A stretch of DNA of 64,000 bases from Helicobacter himalayensis. GTDB taxonomy: Bacteria > Campylobacterota > Campylobacteria > Campylobacterales > Helicobacteraceae. Position numbers and translations under genes: made by a program. This document shows, one piece after another, positions 19,612 to 29,708 of the stretch. The stretch is from the NCBI RefSeq assembly GCF_001602095.1, contig NZ_CP014991.1, forward strand, positions 992,001 through 1,056,000, read 5' to 3'. A model generated the notes under the pieces. The model saw only the letters and a list, made by a program, of their open reading frames with translations. It had not been told where the DNA came from and searched no databases. The stretch's first letter is position 1, and every line of letters starts with the position of its first letter.

Positions 19612-19815
19612 TGTTTTTCCTTTGCCTTATCTTGCCTTGCTCGCCTGTTTGAAATTTGTCGTGGATTATTGCGCGTCCATTTTTGGCGGAATATTGAAAT
19701 GCAATTTTAGCTTAGAATCCTAGAAAACAAGCAAAAATCTCAAAGCGCAATGCGATTTTAAAATTTATGGTATTGTTTGGGCTCATAAAACACATAAAAT
19801 ACACAAGGGCATAAA

Positions 19816-20547
19816 ATGCAAAAGGCTTACAAACTCCTAGCACAGGCAAAAAATATCTCGCATAATCACGCAAAAATGCTTATTGATAAAGGACTTGTGC
19901 GCGCAAATGGCGTACGCTTGAAACTCGCGCGTGAAGAGATTGCGCTAGATTCTCGCTTTGAAGTGCAAGAGATTGCTAAACCACAGATTCTCTACCAAAA
20001 CAAGGATTTGCTAGCCCTTGAAAAGCCCGCGTTTATAGAATCTTATGAGTTGGAATCTTTTTATAAAAATGATGGTTTTGTGCTATTACATCGGCTTGAT
20101 AGAGAATGCAGCGGGGTGATTTTGCTAGGAAGAGAACAAAGTGAGTTTTTAGAGCAAGCAAAATTGGCGTTTAAAAAAAGGCAGGTGTATAAGGAATATC
20201 GCGCGCTTGTCTCTAGGATAATCCCAGAAGCACTCACCATCACAAAGCCTATCACAACACACAAAAAATATGGCTTTGCAAAATCACGCATTGACAAAAA
20301 TGGCTTAGAAGCAATCACACATATCGAGCCTTTAGCGATACATGGCAAAAAAAGCTTGTTAAAGGTGATTATCCCAACAGGCAGGACGCATCAAATCCGC
20401 GTGCATCTAAGCAGTATAGCTCACCCGATAGTTGGAGATAGAATCTATGGTGGGATAGACTACAAACGCCTTTTACTACACGCTCATCGCATAGAAATTT
20501 TAGGGTATAAAATCACTTCCACACCACCAAAGGAATTGGAGCTTTAA
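19816..20547 (+). CDS. RluA family pseudouridine synthase
   Basis: 243 residues: a short S4-like N-terminus (NHAKMLIDKGLVRANGVRLK) and a RluA catalytic domain with the active-site motif HRLDRECSGVILLG, YKEYRALV, and IPTGRTHQIRVHLSSIAHPIVGD. It modifies U in rRNA or tRNA; the site cannot be told. Confidence 0.88.
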   Translation: MQKAYKLLAQAKNISHNHAKMLIDKGLVRANGVRLKLAREEIALDSRFEVQEIAKPQILYQNKDLLALEKPAFIESYELESFYKNDGFVLLHRLDRECSGVILLGREQSEFLEQAKLAFKKRQVYKEYRALVSRIIPEALTITKPITTHKKYGFAKSRIDKNGLEAITHIEPLAIHGKKSLLKVIIPTGRTHQIRVHLSSIAHPIVGDRIYGGIDYKRLLLHAHRIEILGYKITSTPPKELEL

Positions 20548-20557
20548 AAATATTTGC

Positions 20558-21709
20558 TTAAAAGTTATTTATCGCGTGGATAATTTTTTGCGTGCTTTCC
20601 TCACTTTGGACTTGGCTAATTGGAATGCTAAGGATTTGAGAATGTAAATCTTGGTTTGGCAGATTGAGCGTGTTATATTGCGCGAAAGCCTTTTGCTTAT
20701 GGATTGGAAGCGGGTAGTGAATAAGAGATTCTATCCCTTGTGCGCGTAAATGCTCTTGCAACGCATCTCGGCGCGATGAACGCAGGACAAAGAGATGCCA
20801 CGTGTGAAAAGGCGCGTGCAAAATATCGCTAGTTTGGGTGGATTGCGCAGAATCTAGCTCATAATCTGCAAGCGTTGGCAAGCTAATGTCTTTATGTTGA
20901 ATGCCTTGTAAATACGCCTTTGCAATCTTGCGCCGCGCGAAATTATCAGAATCTAGAACTTTTAATTTTTGACGCAAAAACATCGCTTGAATAGAATCTA
21001 AGCGCGAATTTATTCCCTGCAAAGTATGGATATATTTTTGCTCGCTACCACTATTTGCGATTGTGCGGATTGTGTGTATCAAAGCTTCATCATCGCTCAC
21101 CACCGCACCACCATCACCTAGCGCGCCAAGATTTTTAGCCGGATAAAAGCTAAATGCCCCCGCATTTGCGTAGCTCCCTGCACGTTTTTTGGATTCTGTA
21201 TTATCAAAATACGCGCCGTGTGCCTGCGCACTATCTTCAATCACAAGCAAATTGTGCTTTTTGGCAAAATCTAAAATTGCACGCATATTACACAACTGCC
21301 CAAACAAATGCACAGGCATAATCGCCCTTGTGCGAGAAGTAAGCAGAGAATCTAGCGATAAACAATCAAGCAAAAAATCCTTTTCACTCGGCGGGGCAAA
21401 AATGGGCGTGAGACTATTTTGCGTGATGGCAAATGCACTTGCGACATAGCTATTTGTCGGCACAATCACTTCATCAAAATCACGCAGTTTGCCAAGCTCT
21501 TTGTAAGCCTTTAAAATCAAAAAAAGCGCATCATACCCACTGCCAACGCCTACGCAATATTTCGCGCCACAATACGCGCTAAACTCGCGCTCGAAAGCTT
21601 GACATTCTTCACCCAAAACAAACTGCGCACGAGAAAGATTCTCTTCAAATGTCTTCGCAAAACAAAAGCGTGCATTTATTTTAGCAATATCAATAAATGG
21701 GATTTTCAA
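20558..21709 (-). CDS. DegT/DnrJ/EryC1/StrS family sugar aminotransferase
   Basis: 383 residues. PLP enzyme of the nucleotide-sugar aminotransferase family: IPFIDIAKIN start, GSGYDALFLILKAY, EVIVPTNSYVASAFAI, EDSAQAHGA, and the PLP-lysine segment FSFYPAKNLGALGDGGAV. Such enzymes make amino-deoxy sugars for surface glycans. It stands alone next to oorC and is not in a sugar operon, so its product is not clear. Confidence 0.85.
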   Translation of the reverse strand: MKIPFIDIAKINARFCFAKTFEENLSRAQFVLGEECQAFEREFSAYCGAKYCVGVGSGYDALFLILKAYKELGKLRDFDEVIVPTNSYVASAFAITQNSLTPIFAPPSEKDFLLDCLSLDSLLTSRTRAIMPVHLFGQLCNMRAILDFAKKHNLLVIEDSAQAHGAYFDNTESKKRAGSYANAGAFSFYPAKNLGALGDGGAVVSDDEALIHTIRTIANSGSEQKYIHTLQGINSRLDSIQAMFLRQKLKVLDSDNFARRKIAKAYLQGIQHKDISLPTLADYELDSAQSTQTSDILHAPFHTWHLFVLRSSRRDALQEHLRAQGIESLIHYPLPIHKQKAFAQYNTLNLPNQDLHSQILSIPISQVQSEESTQKIIHAINNF

Positions 21710-21725
21710 CGCCCACCCCTAGAAT

Positions 21726-22280
21726 CTAGCCTTCTAGCGCCTCTTTGGCGTATTTTTCACCTAACAAAAACGCCTTTTTATTGACTTCTTTTACTTTGTC
21801 TGGGACTTTTTCTAGCATTGTTTCAAAGACGATTTCCCTATCCACGCACTTTGTCATTGTAACGGTAATTGCAAGTGCCACAACTGATTGCGTTACGACA
21901 TTTCCCACTTCCTCTTTTGCAATACTAATGATTGGAATCTCATAGATTCTATAATTTTTCCTATCTTCTTCACTAGGCTTTACGAGGTTTGGCTCTACGA
22001 CAATAATATTGCCCTTTTTCACACCATTTTTGAAAGAATCATAACTCACCTGTGCAGTGGAAAGCATAAAATCAATTTCGCCCTCACTCGCATAAGGATA
22101 CAAAATCTCCTCGCTATCAAGCAAAATATCCACCTTCGTCGGTCCGCCACGCACTTGACTTGTATAAGTAGCGGCTTTCACGCCATAGCCTTTGTCTTTG
22201 ATTTTTGCCTCCGCGAGAATCTCACCTGCGAGCAAAACGCCCTGCCCGCCGACACCTGTAAATCGTAGCTGATGCTCCAT
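21726..22280 (-). CDS. oorC: 2-oxoglutarate:acceptor oxidoreductase, gamma subunit
   Basis: 184 residues with FTGVGGQGVLLAGEILAEA and YTSQVRGGPTKVDI, typical of the gamma subunit of 2-oxoacid oxidoreductases. Last gene of oorDABC; two bases separate it from oorB. The complex oxidises 2-oxoglutarate to succinyl-CoA and is essential in H. pylori-type central metabolism. Confidence 0.95.
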   Translation of the reverse strand: MEHQLRFTGVGGQGVLLAGEILAEAKIKDKGYGVKAATYTSQVRGGPTKVDILLDSEEILYPYASEGEIDFMLSTAQVSYDSFKNGVKKGNIIVVEPNLVKPSEEDRKNYRIYEIPIISIAKEEVGNVVTQSVVALAITVTMTKCVDREIVFETMLEKVPDKVKEVNKKAFLLGEKYAKEALEG

Positions 22281-22282
22281 TG

Positions 22283-23110
22283 TTACTTCCCTCCCTTAGC
22301 TTGCGCTCTTTTAATCACCTCATCATATGCCTTGCAATACTCTATCCGATTTGTATCGTGCTTTAGCACGCCTGTTGGAAATTTATCGATTTTTTCCTCA
22401 TCGCTTAGCGCATCAAATTTCGCTTTAGAAACGAGTCTGGATTCTATCCATTGCAACATTCGCGTAGCTTCGCCCATTTTATTTTTACGCCCAAGGTTAA
22501 TATGGCAGTTGCTATGAATATCAAAGAAACTAAAACCATTATGGCCAAAGCCCTCTACTAAGAGCTTTTCAAGCTTTTTGGGACTTAGCACGCTTTCACG
22601 CCCTACAAAACTCGCGCCCGCTGATACAGCCACAGAGCAAGGGTCAAAACTAGGATCGACATTGCCATATTGCGCTGTCACAGTCCAAAAGTCTTTTGGC
22701 GTTGTGGGTGAAGTTTGAGAGTTTGTAAGTCCATAGATGAAGTTATTGATAAGCACGAGATTAATATCAATATTCCTGCGACATGCATGAATTGTGTGAT
22801 TCCCCCCAATAGCCATAGAATCGCCATCTCCAGAGATAACAATCACCTTTTTATCTGGATTTGCAAGCTTTATGCCCGTAGCGTAGGCGAGTGTGCGCCC
22901 GTGCGTAGTATGCACAGTGTTGCAATTGACATAAGAAGAGAATCTCCCACTACAACCAATCCCACTCACAATGCACACATCATCCATTTTCCAACCAAGA
23001 GTATCAATAGCCCTAATCACAGCCTTAAGCACCACGCCATCGCCACAGCCCCAGCACCAAAGTGTGGGCATTTTATCCATTCGTAGATATTCTTCGTAAT
23101 TAAATGCCAT
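22283..23110 (-). CDS. oorB: 2-oxoglutarate:acceptor oxidoreductase, beta subunit
   Basis: 275 residues from the ATG at 23110 (MAFNYEEYLRMDKMPTLWCW), with GGAG upstream inside the end of oorA; a longer reading to 23176 is not needed. TPP-binding features: CWGCGDGVVLKA, GIGCSGRFSSYVNC, HGRTLAYATGIKLANP, ISGDGDSMAIGGNH. Holds TPP and a [4Fe-4S] cluster. Confidence 0.95.
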   Translation of the reverse strand: MAFNYEEYLRMDKMPTLWCWGCGDGVVLKAVIRAIDTLGWKMDDVCIVSGIGCSGRFSSYVNCNTVHTTHGRTLAYATGIKLANPDKKVIVISGDGDSMAIGGNHTIHACRRNIDINLVLINNFIYGLTNSQTSPTTPKDFWTVTAQYGNVDPSFDPCSVAVSAGASFVGRESVLSPKKLEKLLVEGFGHNGFSFFDIHSNCHINLGRKNKMGEATRMLQWIESRLVSKAKFDALSDEEKIDKFPTGVLKHDTNRIEYCKAYDEVIKRAQAKGGK

Positions 23111-23111
23111 A

Positions 23112-24230
23112 CTACAACTCCTGTATTTTGTTAATAATTTCAGCAGGAGAAATACTCCTACCATTTGCCTTGCCAAAAAATGCCACTTCGCGTTTTAAAA
23201 TACGTTCAATTTCCCCAAGATACTGCCCCTTGTTAAGCTCAACAACAAGAATCTTATTGATTCTTTTACCGAGTGCTTGAAGCTGTTTTTGCGGACTAGG
23301 CCAAAGTGTGATAGGACGAAACATTCCAACTTTTACGCCATTTTTGCGCAAAGAATTTACCGCCTCTTTGGCTGACAAAGACACAGAACCATAACAAATA
23401 AGCGCAATTTCTGCATCTTCTAGCTTGTATTCTTCAAATTTTACAATATCATCGACACTATTTTCAATCTTAGCAAAAAGCCTATCAATCAAGTCTTGCG
23501 AGAGCTTCTCGTCCTCTGTTGGGAATCCTGTCGCTCCGTGATGCAAACCTGTAACATGATAGCGATATCCTTTGAAAAATGGATTCAATACCGCAGGCTT
23601 GCCAGCCTCTACACCATAGGGCTTGTAGTCCTTTGGATCGCCTTTAAACTCTGCTCGATTGATAATCTCTATCTCACTTAATTCCGGAATCTGCGCTCGC
23701 GCGTGCATATGTCCGATAGTCTCATCAAGAAGTAAGAATACAGGTGTCATATATTTTTCGGCGAGATTAAATGCCCTAATTGTCTGCGTGTAAGCCTCGC
23801 TGAGATTCCCAACTGCTATGGCGATAGAGCAAAAATCACCATGACTTGGACTTTTTGCTTGATTAACATCGCCTTGTGAAACCCTTGTAGGAAGCCCGGT
23901 AGATGGACCGCCACGCATAACATTAACTATTACAAGCGGGATTTCCGCCATAAAGCCATAACCTATCTGCTCTGATTTTAATGAGATTCCCGGACCTGAA
24001 GTTGCTGTCATTGCCTTCTTCCCGCTCATTGCCGCACCAAGCGCAACAGAAATGCCTGCAATTTCATCTTCCATTTGGATAAATTTCCCGCCCCTCTTAG
24101 GAAGCTCCACACTCATCTCGTGTGCTACCTCGCTTGAAGGCGTAATGGGGTAGCCACCAAAAAAACTACACCCACATTCAAGTGCCGCTTGCGCCACCAA
24201 CTCATTTCCCCCTGTGATTACCTCTCGCAT
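23112..24230 (-). CDS. oorA: 2-oxoglutarate:acceptor oxidoreductase, alpha subunit
   Basis: 372 residues. GGNELVAQAALECGCSFFGG, GYPITPSSEVAHEMS, ISVALGAAMSGKKAMTATSG and LVVELNKGQYLGEIER match the alpha subunit of the OOR complex. AGGAG precedes its start. Cotranscribed with oorD, oorB, oorC. Confidence 0.95.
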   Translation of the reverse strand: MREVITGGNELVAQAALECGCSFFGGYPITPSSEVAHEMSVELPKRGGKFIQMEDEIAGISVALGAAMSGKKAMTATSGPGISLKSEQIGYGFMAEIPLVIVNVMRGGPSTGLPTRVSQGDVNQAKSPSHGDFCSIAIAVGNLSEAYTQTIRAFNLAEKYMTPVFLLLDETIGHMHARAQIPELSEIEIINRAEFKGDPKDYKPYGVEAGKPAVLNPFFKGYRYHVTGLHHGATGFPTEDEKLSQDLIDRLFAKIENSVDDIVKFEEYKLEDAEIALICYGSVSLSAKEAVNSLRKNGVKVGMFRPITLWPSPQKQLQALGKRINKILVVELNKGQYLGEIERILKREVAFFGKANGRSISPAEIINKIQEL

Positions 24231-24310
24231 ACTCTCTCCTTAACTTATTGTGTGCTGTTACTTAATTTCACACTCTTTTAAATTTTTATGCTTGCTAGTG
24301 TGTTAGGTTT

Positions 24311-24625
24311 CTATTCTAGCACCATAAATTTATTTTCTTTCACCATTTGCGCGCGTGCCTTAGATTCTGCTGTGAGTTTTGCAAATTTAAATTCATCTTT
24401 GCTCGCGACAAATATCGCAAAATCCGGGCAATGCAACTCGCATTCATAGCACCCAATGCAACTTTCAGGGTGTGTCACAGAAATGATTTTCCCCAGAATC
24501 TTATGCTCATCTTTTTGCATACCAAGCACACCACTCGGACAGAGCGAAACGCAAATATCGCACGCCTTACACCTTGATTCATCAATCCAAACCGGAACAT
24601 TCTCCGGTGCTTGCTTTAGCCCCAT
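24311..24625 (-). CDS. oorD: 2-oxoglutarate:acceptor oxidoreductase, delta (ferredoxin-like) subunit
   Basis: 104 residues with two [4Fe-4S] motifs, CKACDICVSLCP and CIGCYECELHCP. First gene of the oor operon, passing electrons from OorAB to ferredoxin/flavodoxin-type acceptors. Confidence 0.94.
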   Translation of the reverse strand: MGLKQAPENVPVWIDESRCKACDICVSLCPSGVLGMQKDEHKILGKIISVTHPESCIGCYECELHCPDFAIFVASKDEFKFAKLTAESKARAQMVKENKFMVLE

Positions 24626-24760
24626 ACTTCCTCCTTGTTTCTTTTTTGTATTCTAAACATTGACAATGACAAAAACAGGTATATAGTAAAGGATAAAAGT
24701 TTAAATATTTGTTAAACTTTTTCTAAAGAAAGTTTGAAAAGTTTGGGTGGTGACAAAAAG

Positions 24761-25960
24761 CTACTGCAAGAGAAAATAAAACCAGTCGCCAGTGATTCCA
24801 TATACATTCACAGGCGTGCCATTTGGTCCATTTTCACGAAAAAGCGTATATATGCGAATTTTATTCACAAAAACAGCAAAGCTCCAAAGATAAAGTGCCA
24901 CATGTGAGTTACGCAATACAAGAAAAAAGAAAAATCCAAGTGCCACCCAATAATAGAGCATACCTATGCGTCCAAAAAAGTGCAATGAAATCACAATCCC
25001 ACTTAGGAAAAAGATTGGACCACAAAGGATAATAATCCATCGCCATTCAATATCTATCTTTTGAAAATATAAAATACTAAAGACAAGTAGGACAAGGTTA
25101 AAAATAAATATGCTAATAGGAAATCCAGCCTCTCCTCCTCCACCCTCTTCATAAAATACAAGCTTTTGTGAGAAAAATTCAGGCAAAAAAGTCGCGTAAG
25201 AATACAAAAATGGAAAGAAATGTCCTAAGACAAACATAACTGCCAAGATAATTACCATAAAAATACCTAATGCAGGAAACTTGCGGATAAGAACAAAAAG
25301 TGGGAAAAACAAAATCGCACTTGTATGACAAAAAAACGCAAGCGCAAGAAATACAAAAGATTGAAATCGCGTTCTAGCACTAAGCGCAAACAAAAGAAAT
25401 ATGCTTGAATATCCCTGTCGCATAAGCCACCCAAGCTCAAAGAATCCATAAAATAAAAATAGAAGCGCTATGCACACGCTAAGCTCTTGCCTGCTATATC
25501 TTTGCGCGCCATACTTTTCAATCCATATCAATAAAAGTGTGCCTTCTGTGATAGCATTTAAAATGTTAAACTGAACACTACTTATCTGACCAAAAAGTAA
25601 CGACCAAATACTCCAATAAAGTGGTAATAAAAACTCAACGCCCTTGCCGTAATCAAAGAGTGCATCTAAGTTACCATTACTCAGATTGATAAAAGTGTTG
25701 TAGTAGTTCTGTAAATCTGAGTGACAAAGATTGCAATCACAATAGCATACCCCCCCCCCTATCACTATACAGATTCCAAGTGCTACTCGGGCAAATCTAC
25801 CGGGTGAGAAAAAAGAAAGAATGAGTAATAAAAATATTGCAGTAAAAAACGCAACCGGTGCGCTAAAAGGTAAAATAAGATAAGGAATAAGCGCAATCAA
25901 GCCTTCAAACGCAAAGTGCAAACGTGCATTTGAAAAATCCATATTTTTAAGCTTTACCAT
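24761..25960 (-). CDS. EpsG-like polysaccharide polymerase, paralog 1, phase-variable (in frame here)
   Basis: 399 residues, about ten membrane segments. Layout and signature positions (DYGKGVEFLLPL, LMRQGYSSIFLLFAL, a conserved FFCHTSAILFF) match the EpsG family, Wzy-like integral membrane proteins involved in polysaccharide polymerisation. A G10 run lies at codons for Gly68-Gly70 and is in frame, so the gene is ON. Residues 1-69 are identical to paralog 2; the body after the tract differs strongly, and the last residues (GDWFYFLLQ) match again. Downstream copy of a tandem duplication. Confidence 0.72.
   Translation of the reverse strand: MVKLKNMDFSNARLHFAFEGLIALIPYLILPFSAPVAFFTAIFLLLILSFFSPGRFARVALGICIVIGGGVCYCDCNLCHSDLQNYYNTFINLSNGNLDALFDYGKGVEFLLPLYWSIWSLLFGQISSVQFNILNAITEGTLLLIWIEKYGAQRYSRQELSVCIALLFLFYGFFELGWLMRQGYSSIFLLFALSARTRFQSFVFLALAFFCHTSAILFFPLFVLIRKFPALGIFMVIILAVMFVLGHFFPFLYSYATFLPEFFSQKLVFYEEGGGGEAGFPISIFIFNLVLLVFSILYFQKIDIEWRWIIILCGPIFFLSGIVISLHFFGRIGMLYYWVALGFFFFLVLRNSHVALYLWSFAVFVNKIRIYTLFRENGPNGTPVNVYGITGDWFYFLLQ
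25750..25759. repeat. C10 tract (G10 in coding sense) in EpsG paralog 1
   Basis: Ten C at the border between the block shared with paralog 2 and the divergent body. The corresponding place in paralog 2 (27125-27129) has only five C. Frame is open across it. Confidence 0.9.
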
Positions 25961-26111
25961 TCACTACCCCCACAGATTCTGTGAAAATTGCCTGCCACTT
26001 CCTGTCATATCTAACCCTCTTGTCACACACGCACTAAATCTCCTATGAAAATTTCATAAAAAAGCGCAATTGTAACCAAAAAAGCAAAAAATGGGCTTAA
26101 AGGTGCTTTTG
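25755..26111. repeat. Identical block, copy in paralog 1 (357 bp)
   Basis: By eye, base-for-base equal to 27125-27481, an offset of 1370. It covers the first ~69 codons, the start site and the whole 5' spacer. The block ends at the G/C tract on one side and at GGTGCTTTTG on the other. Confidence 0.9.
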
Positions 26112-26142
26112 CTCTATTTCTAAAGAAAGTTTGGGTGGTGAG

Positions 26143-27330
26143 CTACTGCAAGAGAAAATAAAACCAGTCACCAGTAATAGGGTAGAAATTCACCTTATTT
26201 TCAATACGTCCAGTAATATATGTGCGAATTTTGTCAAAAAATATTACAAAACTCCAAGCATAAAGTATCACAATATTTGGACGCAATACAAGAAAAAACA
26301 AAAAGCCAAGAATCACATAGTAATACAATAAGCCCAATCGAATAAACATATTGTCCGCAACAAAAACACTAGATAATAAAAGTGGAGCGCATAAAACTAT
26401 AATCCATCTCCATTGAAAATCAATCTTATGAAAATAAAAAATACCAAAACCCACGAGCAAAAATGTATATATACCATATCTTAGACTTGTAACATTAAAA
26501 GAACTGGATAATCCCTCATAATAAGCAACTTTGTGTGATAAAAAATCCGGAAATAATGAGCTATAAGAAAAAATTAATAATAAAAAATTCCTACCCACAA
26601 ACAACGCAATTAAAAATACTACCACCAAAACACTTATTTTAGGATAGTTTCTTATCATATAAAAAAGTATAAAAAATACAATTGCGCTTGTATGACACAA
26701 AAAAGCAAGTAAAAGGAAGAAAAATATTTTAAATCTATTATGCGTGCTTAAAGCAAACAATAAAAATATACTTGAAAAAAATTGTCTTATTAGCCAATGT
26801 GGCAAAAAATAATCAATCATCAAAAAAACTAAAGCAATACAAATACTTGCTTCTTGATTGCTATAGCCTTTTGTGCCATACCTCTGTAACCACACAAGAA
26901 GTAAAAGCATTGCTCCAACGGTATTTAATATGCTGAAACTTACACAACTTATATCACCAAGACAATATGCCAACAGACTCCAAAAAAGCGGTAAAAGGAT
27001 TTCTACGCCTTTGCCATAATCAAATAATGCCCCCCCCCAATCACCAGCAACAAGTTTTCGATAAGTGTCGTAATAATTAAGTAAATCTACAACACACTCT
27101 GTGGTGTCGCCTTGTGCAACTGCTCCCCCTATCACTATACAGATTCCAAGTGCTACTCGGGCAAATCTACCGGGTGAGAAAAAAGAAAGAATGAGTAATA
27201 AAAATATTGCAGTAAAAAACGCAACCGGTGCGCTAAAAGGTAAAATAAGATAAGGAATAAGCGCAATCAAGCCTTCAAACGCAAAGTGCAAACGTGCATT
27301 TGAAAAATCCATATTTTTAAGCTTTACCAT
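26143..27330 (-). CDS. EpsG-like polysaccharide polymerase, paralog 2, phase-variable (in frame here)
   Basis: 395 residues, same topology as paralog 1 and identical in residues 1-69. It carries its own G9 tract, but about 30 codons later (GDWGGALFDYG at residues 96-106), where paralog 1 has no run; at the place of paralog 1's tract it has only five G. Currently open through the tract, so ON. It lies between msrAB and paralog 1 on the same strand, with the duplicated 5' spacer in front of each copy. Confidence 0.72.
   Translation of the reverse strand: MVKLKNMDFSNARLHFAFEGLIALIPYLILPFSAPVAFFTAIFLLLILSFFSPGRFARVALGICIVIGGAVAQGDTTECVVDLLNYYDTYRKLVAGDWGGALFDYGKGVEILLPLFWSLLAYCLGDISCVSFSILNTVGAMLLLLVWLQRYGTKGYSNQEASICIALVFLMIDYFLPHWLIRQFFSSIFLLFALSTHNRFKIFFFLLLAFLCHTSAIVFFILFYMIRNYPKISVLVVVFLIALFVGRNFLLLIFSYSSLFPDFLSHKVAYYEGLSSSFNVTSLRYGIYTFLLVGFGIFYFHKIDFQWRWIIVLCAPLLLSSVFVADNMFIRLGLLYYYVILGFLFFLVLRPNIVILYAWSFVIFFDKIRTYITGRIENKVNFYPITGDWFYFLLQ
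27030..27038. repeat. C9 tract (G9 in coding sense) in EpsG paralog 2
   Basis: Nine C at a different codon position from the tract in paralog 1. Frame is open. Confidence 0.88.
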
Positions 27331-27481
27331 TCACTACCCCCACAGATTCTGTGAAAATTGCCTGCCACTTCCTGTCATATCTAACCCTCTTGTCACACAC
27401 GCACTAAATCTCCTATGAAAATTTCATAAAAAAGCGCAATTGTAACCAAAAAAGCAAAAAATGGGCTTAAAGGTGCTTTTG
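27125..27481. repeat. Identical block, copy in paralog 2 (357 bp)
   Basis: Second copy of the shared 5' block; ends 5 bases before the msrAB stop codon. Two direct copies 1370 bp apart allow loop-out of one gene body or gene conversion. Confidence 0.9.
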
Positions 27482-27485
27482 TGTT

Positions 27486-28598
27486 CTAACGCACAAACTC
27501 TATCAAATATCCATAACCCTCTTTTTCCATAGATTCTAAAGGCACGAAGCGGATTGACGCGCTATTAATACAATAACGCAACCCGCCCTTTTCCCTCGGT
27601 CCGTCATCAAACACATGCCCCAAATGCGACTTTGCAGCGCGTGAAAGCACCTCTGTGCGTATCATATTGTAGCTCCTATCCTCTTCAAAACTCACAACTT
27701 CCCTTGCAATGGGTTTTGTGAAGCTTGGCCATCCACAACCAGAATCATACTTATCACTTGAGCTAAAAAGTGGCTCACCACTCACAATATCCACATAGAT
27801 TCCGCGCGCGTGATTGTCCCAATACTCGTTGCTAAAGGCGCGCTCAGTGTTTTTCTTTTGCGTTACACTATATTGCAGGGCGCTTAAACGCGCTTTGAGT
27901 TCAGAATCGCTAGGCTTTGGATAATCCTTTGCCTCGATGATTGGCTCGCGCGCCTTGTTTAAGTCGATATGGCAATACCCACCGGGATTTTTCGCCAAAT
28001 AGTTTTGATGATATTCCTCTGCTCTCACATAGTTTTTTAGTGGCTTAAGCTCGACTTGGATTTTTTCTTTATACTTGCCTTGTAGGGAATCTAGCGCCGC
28101 ACGCGCGATTGGCTCATCTTCTGTGGATTCTGGCAAATAGTAGATTCCGGTGCGATATTGACGCCCGCGATCATTGCCCTGCTTGTTAATGCTCGTTGGG
28201 TCTATCACTTTGAAATAATACTTCAAAAGTCGCTCTAACGGGAGTTTCGTGCTATCATACACCACTTTCACACTTTCGGCGTGATCGCTCGCATATAACA
28301 TCTGATAGCTCGTCTCCTGCGTCTTTCCATTAGCATAGCCCACCTCGACACTTTGCACACCATAGATTTTTTTCATATATGCTTCTAATCCCCAAAAACA
28401 CCCGCCAGCAAGATAAATTGTCTTAAAAATTTGGATAGATTCCATAGCTTTCTCCTTCGGATTTTCTTGAGCGTGTGATTGATTCTGTGCTAGATTCTGC
28501 GCACCAAAAGCCTGCACTGCGCAAAATAAAATAAACAGAGAAATTATATAAATTTTTTGCATACCAACTTTCTTGAATCCTCCCTTGCCACAATACAC
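27486..28598 (-). CDS. msrAB: Fused peptide methionine sulfoxide reductase A/B
   Basis: About 357 residues from the internal start [20 protein letters not shown] at 28559 (a signal peptide, so exported); the longer reading starts at 28598. MsrA domain first: [18 protein letters not shown] with catalytic Cys, [15 protein letters not shown]. MsrB domain follows: [51 protein letters not shown] with the catalytic Cys. Repairs both epimers of oxidised methionine in exported proteins. Confidence 0.93.
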   Translation of the reverse strand: MYCGKGGFKKVGMQKIYIISLFILFCAVQAFGAQNLAQNQSHAQENPKEKAMESIQIFKTIYLAGGCFWGLEAYMKKIYGVQSVEVGYANGKTQETSYQMLYASDHAESVKVVYDSTKLPLERLLKYYFKVIDPTSINKQGNDRGRQYRTGIYYLPESTEDEPIARAALDSLQGKYKEKIQVELKPLKNYVRAEEYHQNYLAKNPGGYCHIDLNKAREPIIEAKDYPKPSDSELKARLSALQYSVTQKKNTERAFSNEYWDNHARGIYVDIVSGEPLFSSSDKYDSGCGWPSFTKPIAREVVSFEEDRSYNMIRTEVLSRAAKSHLGHVFDDGPREKGGLRYCINSASIRFVPLESMEKEGYGYLIEFVR

Positions 28599-28654
28599 CC
28601 AAACTTTAGATAAATCAGAATCTTAGCTTGCAAATATAAATACTTATCAAAACC

Positions 28655-29708
28655 CTATACCACCTCTTCTACTATGAACCTTGGACGATGTTTTAACTCT
28701 TTATACATTTTACCAAGATACTCTCCAATAATCCCAAGACTAAGTAACTGCACCGCGCTAAAAAAGCATAGCACAATCACAATAGACGTCCAACCCGAAA
28801 TAGTCTGCGTGGTAAAAAGCCTCATAAAAAGGGCATAAAGCCCAAAGCCAGCAAAAAACACAAAAAACACCATACCAAGCATACTTATCAATCGTAAAGG
28901 TTTGATAGAAAAGCTAGTAACACCATTCCATGCAAAAGAAAGCATTTTGGCAAGACTATATTTAGACTCTCCAGCCTCGCGCTCCTTGACACTGAATTTC
29001 ACAAAATCTAACCTAAATCCCAAATCTAACACTAAAGCACGCAAAAACAGATTCCGCTCATCATAGGATTTAAGTGCCTCTAGCGCCCTTTTACTCAAAA
29101 GTCGATAATCGGCGTGATTTGTCACCAGATTCACACCAAGTGCTTGCATAAACGCATAAAATCCAAGCGCGCTGTATTTTTTAAATACAGAATCACTCCG
29201 CCTATCCTCTCTCACGCCAAGCACAATATCCGCCCCAGCCACAAATTTTGCCACAAACTCATCAAATTTCTCACAATCTTGCTGCAAATCGCCATCTATA
29301 CTTATCACACAATCGCATTTGTCCCTTGCATATTCTAATCCAGCCAAAAGCGCGTTTTGATGTCCATAATTTCTGGAAAGCCTTATAGATACAACTTCTA
29401 TTTTGTTGGTATTGAGATGACTAATTAGGGGGGGGGGCAATAGTATTATTTTTAGATTCTATGCTAGCTATTTGATTTATATCCAATGAATATGATATTT
29501 TTGCTTTTTTACTAGAAAAACTCACCAACATTTCCCAAGTTTTATCCTTACTACCATCATCAATAAAAATAAGCTTAGAATCTGGTGCGATACTCTTACC
29601 AACCATATATTCTAGTTTTGTTTGAAGTCGCAAAAATGTCTGCTTAATAATCGCCTCTTCGTTATAACACGGCACAACTACGCATAAACTAGGTAACGAA
29701 TTTCTCAT
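28655..29708 (-). CDS. GtrB/DPM-like family 2 glycosyltransferase, phase-variable (out of frame here)
   Basis: The N-terminus (start 29708) reads LPSLCVVVPCYNEEAIIKQT and LIFIDDGSKDKTWEML, the GT2 nucleotide-sugar site, then runs out at a C10 tract. The other frame, open from 29440, continues with LSRNYGHQNALLAGLEYA, ISIDGDLQQD (the DxD site), the acceptor segment and two C-terminal membrane helices (SMLGMVFFVFFAGFGLYALF and the next). Nine or twelve C join them into about 350 residues. Members move a sugar from a nucleotide to a polyprenyl-phosphate carrier. OFF as assembled. Confidence 0.85.
29428..29437. repeat. G10 tract (C10 in coding sense) in the GT2 gene
   Basis: Ten G; frames on either side differ by one base. 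C9 gives the continuous reading IAPPLISHLNTN. Confidence 0.9.
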
